Made by a program: the position numbers and the translations under genes. DNA of 64,000 nt, taken from contig JAJDBT010000073.1 in assembly GCA_029261215.1 (NCBI GenBank), positions 1-64,000 of the forward strand, in the 5' to 3' direction. Positions 8,910 through 16,921 of this stretch are shown one piece after another. A model generated the notes under the pieces. It did no database searches and was not told the DNA's origin. It worked only from the letters and a program-made list of their open reading frames with translations. Source of the DNA: Nitrospirota bacterium (lineage in GTDB: Bacteria; Nitrospirota; Nitrospiria; SBBL01; JAADHI01). Numbering within the stretch: the stretch's first letter is position 1; each line of letters opens with the position of its first letter.

Positions 8910-9671
8910 ATGCGTATTGTTTCCTGGAATGTGAATGGCATTCGTGCCGCGATGAAAAAGGCGTTTCCCGCATCAGTCGAGGCCATGAAGCTCGACATCC
9001 TGTGCCTTCAGGAAACAAAGGCCCAGGAAGACCAGGTCATTGAGGCCTTGTCCGAAATGAAGGACTACCACCTTTATGCCAATTCGGCCGTTAAAAAAGG
9101 GTATTCAGGGACCGCGATCCTCACGAAAAGAAAACCAATAACCGTTCGGCTTGACATGGGATTGGATCATCACGATCAGGAAGGCCGTGTGATCGCCCTT
9201 GAATTTGAGGATTATTTTCTCGTGACGGTCTATACGCCGAATTCTGGCAGTGAACTCAAACGATTAAGCTATCGCCAGCAATGGGATGCCGACTTTCTCG
9301 CCTACTTAAAAACACTGGAAAAAGAGAAACCCCTCATCGTCTGCGGAGACCTCAATGTCGCCCATCAACCCATTGATTTGGCGCGTCCGAAAGAAAACTA
9401 CAATAAGAGTGCGGGTTACATGCAGGAAGAAATCGACGGAATGGACAGACTCATCTCCGCTCATTTTGTGGACTCTTTTCGACAAATCAACCCGGATAAA
9501 GTCAAGTACAGCTGGTGGAGTTTTCGAGCCGGTGCCCGCGAAAGAAATGTCGGATGGAGAATTGATTATTTCCTCACCTCTCCCAGTCTCACAGCTAAAA
9601 TCAAGGATGCAGACATCTTAAATGATGTGATGGGTTCCGATCATTGCCCCGTTTTGCTTGATTTGGCTTGA
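8910..9671 (+). CDS. xthA: exodeoxyribonuclease III
   Basis: 253 residues, the normal size. It starts at ATG 8910 after an AGAGGAG site. All family motifs are present: SWNVNGIRAA, LCLQETKAQ with the metal-binding Glu, VYTPNSGS, CGDLNVAH with the catalytic Asp and Asn, RIDYFLTS, and the C-terminal GSDHCPVLLDL with the catalytic His. The enzyme cuts at abasic sites and removes nucleotides from 3' ends in base-excision repair. It stands as a single gene, followed by a promoter for the broken eptA. Confidence 0.96.
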   Translation: MRIVSWNVNGIRAAMKKAFPASVEAMKLDILCLQETKAQEDQVIEALSEMKDYHLYANSAVKKGYSGTAILTKRKPITVRLDMGLDHHDQEGRVIALEFEDYFLVTVYTPNSGSELKRLSYRQQWDADFLAYLKTLEKEKPLIVCGDLNVAHQPIDLARPKENYNKSAGYMQEEIDGMDRLISAHFVDSFRQINPDKVKYSWWSFRAGARERNVGWRIDYFLTSPSLTAKIKDADILNDVMGSDHCPVLLDLA

Positions 9672-9676
9672 GTGGA

Positions 9677-9706
9677 TTGAAGCTGAGTTGTGTGAGCCGT
9701 TATAAT
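9677..9706 (+). promoter_or_regulatory. sigma-70 type promoter ahead of the broken eptA
   Basis: TTGAAG (9677-9682) and a perfect TATAAT (9701-9706) are 18 bases apart. Transcription would start near 9713, about 60 bases before the first plausible ATG. The promoter survives although the gene is broken. Confidence 0.5.
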
Positions 9707-9771
9707 TCACAGAAGTGTGTTATGATCACAGGTTTCACTTTCTCGTTCACATTGAGCATTTTCACCCCACG

Positions 9772-11404
9772 ATGAATAAAATAAAGCATTTTTTAAGCGT
9801 GCAAAAAATGACAAGCACCAAACTCATCGTGCTCGTCGCCCTATTTTTAATGGTCTTTGCAAACGCAGCATTTTTTTCAAATGTCACGAAAGTTTATCCC
9901 ATCAACTTGAAAAATATCGCTTTTCTATGCTCCCTGGCGATTGTCTTTGGTAGTGCCATTGTATTGCTGCTTTCTCTGTTTTCGTACAAATACACGATTA
10001 AACCTGTTCTGATTGCCATCCTTTTCATATCTGCTGTCACCAGTTATTTATGGATACCTATAATGTCGTCATCGATGACACCATGATTCAGAACATTGCA
10101 AGTACAGACATGGCTGAATCGATGGATTTGTTATCTTTCAAGTTGATGCTCTATATTGTTTTTCTGGGCGTCATTCCGTCCATATGGATCTACAAAGTCA
10201 AGATTGTCCACGCCAGCAAGAGAAAAGCGCTTGTTTCCAGAATAAAGTTATTTTCATTTTCTCTGGCACTTTCCATTGCGGTTATTCTGATATTCGGACA
10301 ATTTTATGCCTCTTTTTTCAGAGAACATAAACCATTACGGTTTTATGCAAACCCTGCTTACTCGATATATTCAACCGTCAAGTACATCAATCACTCGATT
10401 AAAAGAGATCAACTTCCCCTAACGCCCATTGGTCTGGACTCAAACATCCCCGAAACGGACATAGACCGGGAATTGGTGATTTTCGTGGTCGGAGAAACAG
10501 CAAGGGCAGACCGCTTCTCGCTCAATGGATATGCAAGAGAAACCAACCCCTTGTTAAAAAAAGAAGGGGTAATGAATTTTTCAAATGTCTGGGCCTGTGG
10601 CACATCCACAGCGCATTCTGTACCGTGCATGTTCTCCATTTATGGGCAATCCGATTACAGCGACACCAAGGGAAAAACAACCGAAAATGTACTTGATATT
10701 TTGAAACGCTCTGGCGTGAACGTCCTCTGGCTGGATAATAATTCAGACTCAAAAGGCGTGGCATTAAGAGTCGATTTTAAAAACTATAAAACCTCTTTAA
10801 AAACTATAAAACCTCAGAAAACAATTCAGTCTGTAATCCAGAATGCAGAGATGAGGGGATGTTGACGAATATCCAGGCCTATATTGATGCGCATCAAGTG
10901 GGCGATATTTTTATTGTATTGCATCAAATGGGCAATCATGGCCCGGCCTACTACAAAAGATATCCACCCGCTTTTGAAAAATACACCCCCACCTGCAAAA
11001 GCAATCAATTGGAAAATTGCAGTCAGGAAGAGATTGACAATGCCTATGACAATGCCATTTTATATACGGATTATTTCTTATCCAAAGTCATTCAGATCCT
11101 TAAAAATAATAACGAAAAATTTGAATCCGCTTTATTTTATGTGAGTGATCATGGAGAATCCCTGGGCGAACATGGGGTGTATCTGCATGGCATGCCCAAT
11201 TTTATCGCACCGGATGAACAACAACGCGTTCCCGCGCTGATGTGGTTTGGTAGTAATTTTAAAGAAAAAAAGATCGAATCACTTCCCGCTAAAAAAGACA
11301 TCCAATACAGCCACGACAACATATTTCACACCATCCTGGGTTTAATGGAAGTAGAGACTTCAATTTACGATAAAAATCTGGACATCATTCACAGCATTCC
11401 GTAA
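9772..11404 (+). pseudogene. eptA: lipid A phosphoethanolamine transferase, broken by a lost base and a 20-bp duplication
   Basis: Three consecutive frames together give a full EptA/MCR-like enzyme: N-terminal membrane helices, then a periplasmic sulfatase-fold domain with FVVGETARADRFSLNGY, the catalytic Thr in CGTSTAHSVPC, CRDEGML, HQMGNHGPAYYKRYP and SDHGESLGEHG. The first break, at the T run 10047-10049, fits loss of one T: restoring it gives SYFMDTYNVVIDDTM. The second is a perfect tandem duplication of 20 bp (10776-10815); removing one copy restores reading through SENNSVCNPECRDEGM. An intact enzyme would add phosphoethanolamine to lipid A and lower polymyxin sensitivity. All catalytic motifs persist, so loss is recent. 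Confidence 0.92.
10776..10815 (+). repeat. perfect 20-bp tandem duplication inside eptA
   Basis: Two adjacent identical copies of TTTAAAAACTATAAAACCTC at 10776-10795 and 10796-10815. As 20 is not a multiple of three, it shifts the frame. Confidence 0.95.
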
Positions 11405-11602
11405 TCAAAAAACCTGCGCAACATTCAAGGCCCATCATCTCAAAACAGGGCGCACGCTATATCCTTCGTTTCCAATCCGTTCAGCGGAGTAAATTGTGAT
11501 CACAGGAGGACTTTTTGAGACCGATTACTCGCAAGCCCATTAAATCTTTCCTAAAAAAAACTTAAAAATGTTATTTTCAAACTCTTAGACCCGGATAAAA
11601 CA

Positions 11603-12445
11603 ATGCCTCAATCAAAACAAAACCCACAGGCCAACAAGATCCCGATCAAAAACCGTCTGGCCCGACTACACGAAATCATTTTTGAGGCAGACACCCCTGC
11701 CGGGAAATGGTTTGACCTTCTTTTAATACTCAGCATACTCCTGAGCGTGTTCGTTGTTATGCTAGACAGCGTAGCCTCTGTCAGGGCCCGATACGGCAGT
11801 CTGATCTACACCATTGAGTGGTTTTTCACCCTGCTTTTCACCATTGAATATGTTTTGCGCTTATTGTCTGTCGGACGCCCCTTGAAATATGCGCTCAGTT
11901 TTTTCGGAATCGTCGATTTACTGGCCATTATTCCCACCTATCTCAGCCTGATTTTCCCAGGAACAGAGTATTTTCTGGTGATTCGGATTTTACGTATTTT
12001 AAGGGTATTTCGTATCCTGAAATTGGTTCAATATCTCAATGAAGCCAATCTCCTGCTCGAGGCATTGCGTACCAGCTTCAAAAAAATTACCGTTTTTATT
12101 TTCACCGTCCTGACGCTGGTCATTATTTTTGGGGCCATCATCTATGTGCTCGAAGGGGAGGAAAACGGCTTTACGAGTATTCCCCGCTCAAGCTATTGGG
12201 CCATCGTGACTTTAACAACAGTAGGCTACGGGGACATTTCACCCAAAACAAACCTGGGACAGGCTTTGGCCGCCGTGATCATGATTTTGGGTTACGGGAT
12301 TATCGCCGTTCCCACAGGAATTGTAACCGCCGAATTAATAAAAAACCCCAAAAATAAAATTTCGACCCAGGCCTGCCCCGAATGCAGCGCCGAAGGCCAC
12401 GATCCCGATGCGGTTTTTTGCAAGTTTTGCGGAATGAAATTGTGA
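11603..12445 (+). CDS. six-helix voltage-gated type potassium channel with C-terminal zinc ribbon
   Basis: 280 residues: six membrane helices with an S4-like segment carrying regularly spaced arginines (RILRILRVFRILKL, residues 128-141), a pore loop and the K+ selectivity filter TVGYGD (206-211), then S6. It thus resembles bacterial Kv channels such as KvAP. After S6 there is a short linker and a four-Cys zinc ribbon (Cys258, 261, 273, 276; CPEC and CKFC) at the extreme C-terminus in the cytoplasm. It likely conducts K+ across the inner membrane; the ribbon may help tetramer assembly or sense metal or redox state. Single gene, convergent with the next. Confidence 0.92.
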   Translation: MPQSKQNPQANKIPIKNRLARLHEIIFEADTPAGKWFDLLLILSILLSVFVVMLDSVASVRARYGSLIYTIEWFFTLLFTIEYVLRLLSVGRPLKYALSFFGIVDLLAIIPTYLSLIFPGTEYFLVIRILRILRVFRILKLVQYLNEANLLLEALRTSFKKITVFIFTVLTLVIIFGAIIYVLEGEENGFTSIPRSSYWAIVTLTTVGYGDISPKTNLGQALAAVIMILGYGIIAVPTGIVTAELIKNPKNKISTQACPECSAEGHDPDAVFCKFCGMKL

Positions 12446-12511
12446 TAAAAGCGATTTTGTCTATTCAGGAAAAACCATTGAGAGGGTGATTCAAATGCAC
12501 ACCCGGTTTTG

Positions 12512-13711
12512 TCATTGAATGCCTTCAAACAACAATTCCCGGACATCTTTTGCTTTAAATCGCCACAAAACGTTATCAATAAAATAGTGATGAACATTGA
12601 TAAACAGGATGAACGTGATGATGAAAAAGCTCAGGCCAAGAGACCGATCAGCCCCAACAACATCATCCAGATGATTCGGAATCGCATCAAAAAGCAAATA
12701 ACCCGTCAGGATCATAAATCCATAAAACATCAACACCCTTTTGATGGGATGCCTGCGTTGATTCTTTTTATATCGTGAGACTTCAACCTTTGCCACAAAG
12801 GGAAAATACTGAATCGAATGAAAGAACGCGATAATGCCAAAATATTGTGCTTCTCCTAAAAAAGGCACATGCCAAATCAGCAAAGCAAACATGGGTACCA
12901 GAAAATTCCAGCTGGGTCGCTGTTTGCCCTGAACATATTTCACAAGAAACATCACAAAAATCAAGGCAAACATCAGGGCGACCACAACATAGGATACTTG
13001 AAACCATACGTATGGCAGCGCCAGCCGATGGATGCTTAGATTGAAAAAAGGATAGGTTCCGGTCGAACAATTACTGTACAGCCAGGTTAGCCACCAGGTA
13101 CTCAGCAAAGCATATCTGAGAAGATTGCGTTCCAAGCCTTTCAAAGGATAGTTGTCCATTTTGGCATATACCATCATGCAGCCAAAGGTCTGTTTTGAAT
13201 AATGCCACCCCACCGAAAAATACATCAACAAAACAAACAGCCCCAGCATTTCCGACCTGAGGTTTGGGTAAAGACCCAAGCGCGTCTGTAAACCCATTCC
13301 TCCTAAAATACCGTTGATTGCACGCACAAAGCCGCTGTCTTTTATCGAATAATCACCAAAAACATAGCTGATCAACACCAGGGCGATTAAAGACATTGGA
13401 ATAAAAATCAATTGAAACCAGTTTTGAAAAACAAATCGACGCCCCTGGGTATAGGCCAATTTATAAGAGGCCATAAAGTGCGGATAATTTCCACAATATC
13501 CCAGATAAAAAACAATCATCGGCAAAAAAAGACCAACGGATTTGACCGATGAAAACGTATCTTGCAAAAAATAAAGTGGAAACCAGAGCAGTATGGCCAA
13601 GCCTCCCATAAACATAAAATCAAGGGTGCGAGAGCCCATCAGGGATACCCTGGGCAATGCGCGTTGAAGCGCAAGGGGCCTGGCCATGCGTTTAGAGGCA
13701 ATTGTATTCAT
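12512..13711 (-). CDS. multi-pass membrane protein of unknown function
   Basis: 399 residues with about nine or ten predicted membrane helices. Polar residues lie within the helices: GNYPHFMASYKLAY, SVGWHYSKQTFGC, FHSIQYFPFV, and a C-terminal NVHHYFIDNVLWRFK motif with paired His next to Asp and Trp-Arg. Repeated His in membrane segments suggests a di-metal or haem enzyme in the membrane, but I recognise no named family. It is a single gene transcribed toward the potassium channel, with an upstream gap of about 400 bases before the CRISPR region. Confidence 0.7.
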   Translation of the reverse strand: MNTIASKRMARPLALQRALPRVSLMGSRTLDFMFMGGLAILLWFPLYFLQDTFSSVKSVGLFLPMIVFYLGYCGNYPHFMASYKLAYTQGRRFVFQNWFQLIFIPMSLIALVLISYVFGDYSIKDSGFVRAINGILGGMGLQTRLGLYPNLRSEMLGLFVLLMYFSVGWHYSKQTFGCMMVYAKMDNYPLKGLERNLLRYALLSTWWLTWLYSNCSTGTYPFFNLSIHRLALPYVWFQVSYVVVALMFALIFVMFLVKYVQGKQRPSWNFLVPMFALLIWHVPFLGEAQYFGIIAFFHSIQYFPFVAKVEVSRYKKNQRRHPIKRVLMFYGFMILTGYLLFDAIPNHLDDVVGADRSLGLSFFIITFILFINVHHYFIDNVLWRFKAKDVRELLFEGIQ

Positions 13712-14097
13712 AGGGTCATGACATTTCCTGGGTATTGCTTAAGTATAACCTGCGCGTTGAGATAGGCAAATGGCCGCAGCGCGGCGCTTGGTCAAACAAA
13801 AAATCGCTTATAAAAAGATTGAACCCACGACAAAATTGGGGGGGGATAAACAGAAAAACCCATTGGGTCAATGGGGTAGCGCCAATATGAAGGGAAGGTG
13901 AACACTTACGGCTTAAAAACCCAAAAAAGGGCTTCTCGTATCTATCCAGAACCGCTTAAAAAGCGTCATGAACTCACAATCTGAACACCAAGGCTTTCCG
14001 AGAGAAACACACAGGGCTGATCTTCTGTATTTCGAGCATCAGGATGATGCTTTGTTCAGGCAGGTACAATACTTTGTTTATTGGGATAAAACAAAGA
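13712..14097. other. gene-free stretch before the CRISPR array
   Basis: Stops occur in all frames and no coding pattern is visible. No degenerate CRISPR repeats are seen here. It ends at the palindromic element that touches the array. Confidence 0.5.
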
Positions 14098-14124
14098 TAG
14101 GGGCGGGTTTGAAACCCGTCCCTA
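14098..14124. repeat. GC-rich palindromic element at the distal end of the CRISPR array
   Basis: TAGGGGCGGGTTT (14098-14110) and AAACCCGTCCCTA (14112-14124) are inverted repeats with a single mismatch around one G. The arm type (GGGGCGGGTTT) is a common dispersed REP-like palindrome in many bacterial genomes. It ends two bases before the first CRISPR repeat, in the position of the array trailer. Confidence 0.75.
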
Positions 14125-14126
14125 CG

Positions 14127-14389
14127 GTTTCAATCCTCTATCAGCGAGGCAATCTTTCCGACTAAAAGCACGTCTTATCATGAATGTCGGTAATCATGGT
14201 TTCAATCCTCTATCAGCGAGGCAATCTTTCCGACCGCGGAAGAAAAAAATATTAAAATAGTTGTAATTAACTGTTTACGTTTCAATCCTCTATCAGCGAG
14301 GCAATCTTTCCGACGCAAAACAGGTTGGCATGTTCTGCAAGGGTTTAAATATTGTTTCAATCCTCTATCAGCGAGGCAATCTTTCCGAC
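14127..14389 (-). CRISPR. CRISPR array with four identical 36-bp repeats and three spacers
   Basis: Repeats lie at 14127-14162, 14199-14234, 14279-14314 and 14354-14389. On the plus strand each begins GTTTCAATCCTC and ends AATCTTTCCGAC. Spacers are 36, 44 and 39 bp. Read on the minus strand the repeat ends in ATTGAAAC, a usual crRNA 5' handle in type I and III systems, and holds a short CCTC/GAGG stem. That strand also fits the cas2-leader-array order, so transcription is most likely leftward from the leader at 14390-14596. No interference genes are in the window, and the adjacent cas2 is truncated. Confidence 0.95.
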
Positions 14390-14596
14390 AGCACCTGTTT
14401 TTTCCCTTTTAAAAACAAGGGCTTGGAAGGGTGAAATTACAAACCTCCACTTATCCACAGCTTATCAACTCTCCTTTCTTGGTTTACCTTCTCGATTTTA
14501 GCCAATTTATCTTTATCTTTCAAGACCTTATAAAAAAGTACACACCTCCCCCCAAAAAGGCCTGTTTTGAGAATTCTTCTAAAATCCATATTGATG
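14390..14596 (-). other. probable CRISPR leader
   Basis: AT-rich sequence between the leader-proximal repeat and the cas2 remnant, the normal place for the leader on the minus strand. It holds TTATCCACAG followed by CTTATCAAC at 14451-14470, a DnaA-box-like pair of imperfect copies. No open frame of note. Confidence 0.5.
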
Positions 14597-14839
14597 CTAC
14601 AAAATATAGATATCCGGGTCTACAAGGCGCTTTGCGGTCCCTCTTACCCGCAAAACCGTCTCGCAAGCGCCGCAGATGCTGTAAATGCGAAGACGGTCTT
14701 CTTCCTGAATCAGCCGATCCAATCGGCGGCACATCTTTTCAAACAAGGGCTTTCCTTCTAAATGACATTCAAAAACACTGTACTGCACCCGTGTCCCAAA
14801 ATCCAGAAGTGTTTTGGAGACTTTTGTCCGCCGGGGCAT
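14597..14839 (-). pseudogene. cas2: Cas2 remnant, N-terminus deleted
   Basis: 80 residues that match Cas2 from about its residue 12 onward: RRTKVSKTLLDFGTRVQYSV, FEC, a RLDRLIQEEDRLRIYSICG stretch and a C-terminal DPDIYIL. The first beta strand with the conserved metal-binding Asp (the usual YDI/YDV then DD before RRTKV) is missing; upstream the frame reads CHSKYFM and soon meets a stop. cas1 and all other cas genes, expected just upstream on this strand, are absent and replaced by the promoter region of the cytochrome gene. Spacer acquisition through this gene should be impossible. The breakpoint is near 14835-14845. Confidence 0.88.
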
Positions 14840-14852
14840 GAAATATTTTGAG

Positions 14853-14869
14853 TGGCATGGGCCTTGCTT
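14853..14869 (+). promoter_or_regulatory. sigma-54 promoter of the RoxA-like gene
   Basis: TGGCATGGGCCTTGCTT matches the -24/-12 consensus (TGGCAC, five bases, TTGCT) with one change; GG and GC are 12 bases apart as required. Transcription would start near 14879, about 136 bases before the ATG. Enhancer sites would fall in the cas2 remnant or leader. Confidence 0.65.
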
Positions 14870-15014
14870 TTACTTTAAAGAGATTCAAGAACTTACAAAG
14901 GGCAGGAGCCAAAAAATGTGAAAAAGATATCGAGAGAAACTCCCCAATATGATATGAGTCACTCTCAAATTGTTTTTATGGATAATCATATTAATTCGTG
15001 AAGGGAGAATATTG

Positions 15015-16733
15015 ATGCAGAAGAAAGTATCGGTAAAACAGTTGTGTGCCTATTTTACAGCGTTACTGATGGTTGGTTTCGCTTCCGGTGTTTATGCGTA
15101 TGAGAAAACAATGTATTTGGATCAAGGATGGACAATAGAACAACGTCGCGCATTTTATGAAACACCACAAGGTTCTTATTTAATCCCACTCAGTTGGTAT
15201 TTATCTTTAGAGCAAGTCAGTGACGATGCTGATCGTGGGCATCATGGGCATTATGATTTATTTGCTGCTGATGCGCATATCAGCAAATTTGGGTATCTCG
15301 TCAAAAAAAAAGATGATGGTGATGTGCCTCATGTCCCGCTGGGCTTTGCCCTTGAATCGCTTGAAAATGGGGACGCCTGGTTAGGGTATACCTGTGCAGC
15401 TTGCCATACGAACGAGATTCGATATCGGGGCAAGACCATCAGAATTGATGGTGCCCCGACGCTTGCAGATCTCATGGGTTTTATCTCTCAACTACACGCG
15501 GCGGTGATCTCAACACTTGAGGACGAGGATAAATTCAATCGATTTTCAGAACGCGTCGTCGGATCACATGATACTGCGGAAAGCGACGCACTCTATGAGG
15601 CTTTAACAGAGTATGCCGCAGATTCATCTGATTTTTTTATCAGAAATCATTCTGAAGTGAAATATGGTTTTGCACGGCTTGATGCTTTTGGCATCATCAT
15701 GAACGAGTTATTTGTGAAGGATCTCGGAGTGCCGGAAAACAGGTTCAGCCCCAATGCCCCCGTAAGTTATCCTTTTTTGTGGGGAAGCCCTCAACACGAT
15801 TTTGTGCAATGGCACGGAAGCAGCCATGATCCACTCGGCCGCAATATCGGAGAAGTACTGGGTACCTTTGGGAATATCAACTTAAAGGATTCGCAATACT
15901 TTGGCCAGAGCACCGTAAGAATCCCAGAGCTGATCAAACTGGAAAATCTCATAGAGACCTTGCAGACACCCCGGTGGCCGGAAAAATATTTAGGTAAAAT
16001 TGATAAAAAAAAGGCAGCATGGGGACGCATACTCTATGAGCAAGTCCGGGGCAATGAACCCAGTTGTGTCTCTTGTCATGCACTCAAAGATGCGGGGGGT
16101 CAGTATCCCCTGACTCCCGCCGAGGAAAACTTCTACGGCAAACAGTTCGTCATCACCAATATGAGTCCCTTGGCGGAAATCGGCACAGACCCCGCCATGG
16201 CCTTGAATTTTGCCACAAGGGTTGTTTCAACAGGACACTTGGGCTCCCTGCTCCCCGCTCCATTTACAGGTGCTTCCGAGCTGCCCGCTCCATTGTTCAT
16301 CAGGGTTTTGGTCAATGTCGCAGAACAAACCGCATTGACCGCGCTGCAGCCCCCCTTGTCTCCAGATAAACTTGCTGAGGCGATTGGATATCGTGTCCCG
16401 GCGGAAGGCTTTCCGCCCTATAGGCCAAAAAATCTTTTGGCTTATAGGGCACGACCGCTTGACGGGATATGGGCAACGGCGCCCTATTTACATAACGGAT
16501 CTGTTCAAAGTTTGTATGAATTGTTGAAGCCTGCAAACAAACGAAAAAAGGCTTTTTATGTCGGAAGTAATCGATTTGACACGAAACACGTGGGTTTTGA
16601 AAGTAAAAAAACAGGCAGGCGTTTTCTACTCGACACAACCTTACCCTCAAACTCAAACGTGGGTCACGAATATGGCGTAGCATTATCAAAAGAAGAAAAG
16701 TGGGCGCTGATTGAGTTTCTCAAAACACTTTAA
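15015..16733 (+). CDS. RoxA-like periplasmic di-haem c-type cytochrome
   Basis: Start ATG 15015 after an AAGGGAGA site; the 572-residue product begins with a signal peptide (cleavage near VYA/YE, residue 28). Two haem c motifs are present: TCAACH (Cys127, Cys130, His131) and SCVSCH (Cys351, Cys354, His355). Other features typical of the RoxA/RoxB rubber oxygenase and related di-haem peroxidase-like proteins include PFLWGSPQHDFVQWHG, NFATRVV and ATAPYLHNGSVQSLYELL. Family members cleave polyisoprene or are of unknown substrate; distant MauG/CcpA relatives are peroxidases. Which applies here is not visible. A sigma-54 promoter lies upstream and a strong hairpin downstream, so it is monocistronic. 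Confidence 0.85.
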   Translation: MQKKVSVKQLCAYFTALLMVGFASGVYAYEKTMYLDQGWTIEQRRAFYETPQGSYLIPLSWYLSLEQVSDDADRGHHGHYDLFAADAHISKFGYLVKKKDDGDVPHVPLGFALESLENGDAWLGYTCAACHTNEIRYRGKTIRIDGAPTLADLMGFISQLHAAVISTLEDEDKFNRFSERVVGSHDTAESDALYEALTEYAADSSDFFIRNHSEVKYGFARLDAFGIIMNELFVKDLGVPENRFSPNAPVSYPFLWGSPQHDFVQWHGSSHDPLGRNIGEVLGTFGNINLKDSQYFGQSTVRIPELIKLENLIETLQTPRWPEKYLGKIDKKKAAWGRILYEQVRGNEPSCVSCHALKDAGGQYPLTPAEENFYGKQFVITNMSPLAEIGTDPAMALNFATRVVSTGHLGSLLPAPFTGASELPAPLFIRVLVNVAEQTALTALQPPLSPDKLAEAIGYRVPAEGFPPYRPKNLLAYRARPLDGIWATAPYLHNGSVQSLYELLKPANKRKKAFYVGSNRFDTKHVGFESKKTGRRFLLDTTLPSNSNVGHEYGVALSKEEKWALIEFLKTL

Positions 16734-16746
16734 GTCCCTCGCCCTG

Positions 16747-16784
16747 GCGCCAAGCCCCGCAGCTTCCGGGCGGAGGCTTGGCGC
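16747..16784. terminator. strong hairpin between convergent genes
   Basis: GCGCCAAGCC (16747-16756) and GGCTTGGCGC (16775-16784) form a perfect 10-bp stem, with an inner CCGC/GCGG pair possible. It lies between the convergent cytochrome and adenosine deaminase genes. There is no T run, so factor-independent termination is unsure. Confidence 0.55.
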
Positions 16785-16921
16785 TTCCCCCTTGAGTGCG
16801 ATATAAAAAATACGCCTAAACCCAATTTAAAGTGAAAAATGACTTTCCTGAAAAGACGAGACCGTCTCGTTAAGTGACCGACTATCCGGCTGGAGGAGCA
16901 TCTTTCAACGCAATCCACAAC

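Noticed and set aside
11495..11504. TGTGATCACA palindrome as a CRP site upstream of the potassium channel
   Set aside because: CRP-type sites need a six-base spacer between TGTGA and TCACA; here there is none.
13968..14165. 65-codon open frame overlapping the first CRISPR repeat
   Set aside because: It crosses the palindrome and the repeat and shows no coding pattern.
14431..14841. Plus-strand 136-codon frame across the CRISPR leader and cas2 remnant
   Set aside because: Antisense to the recognisable Cas2 sequence and compositionally odd.
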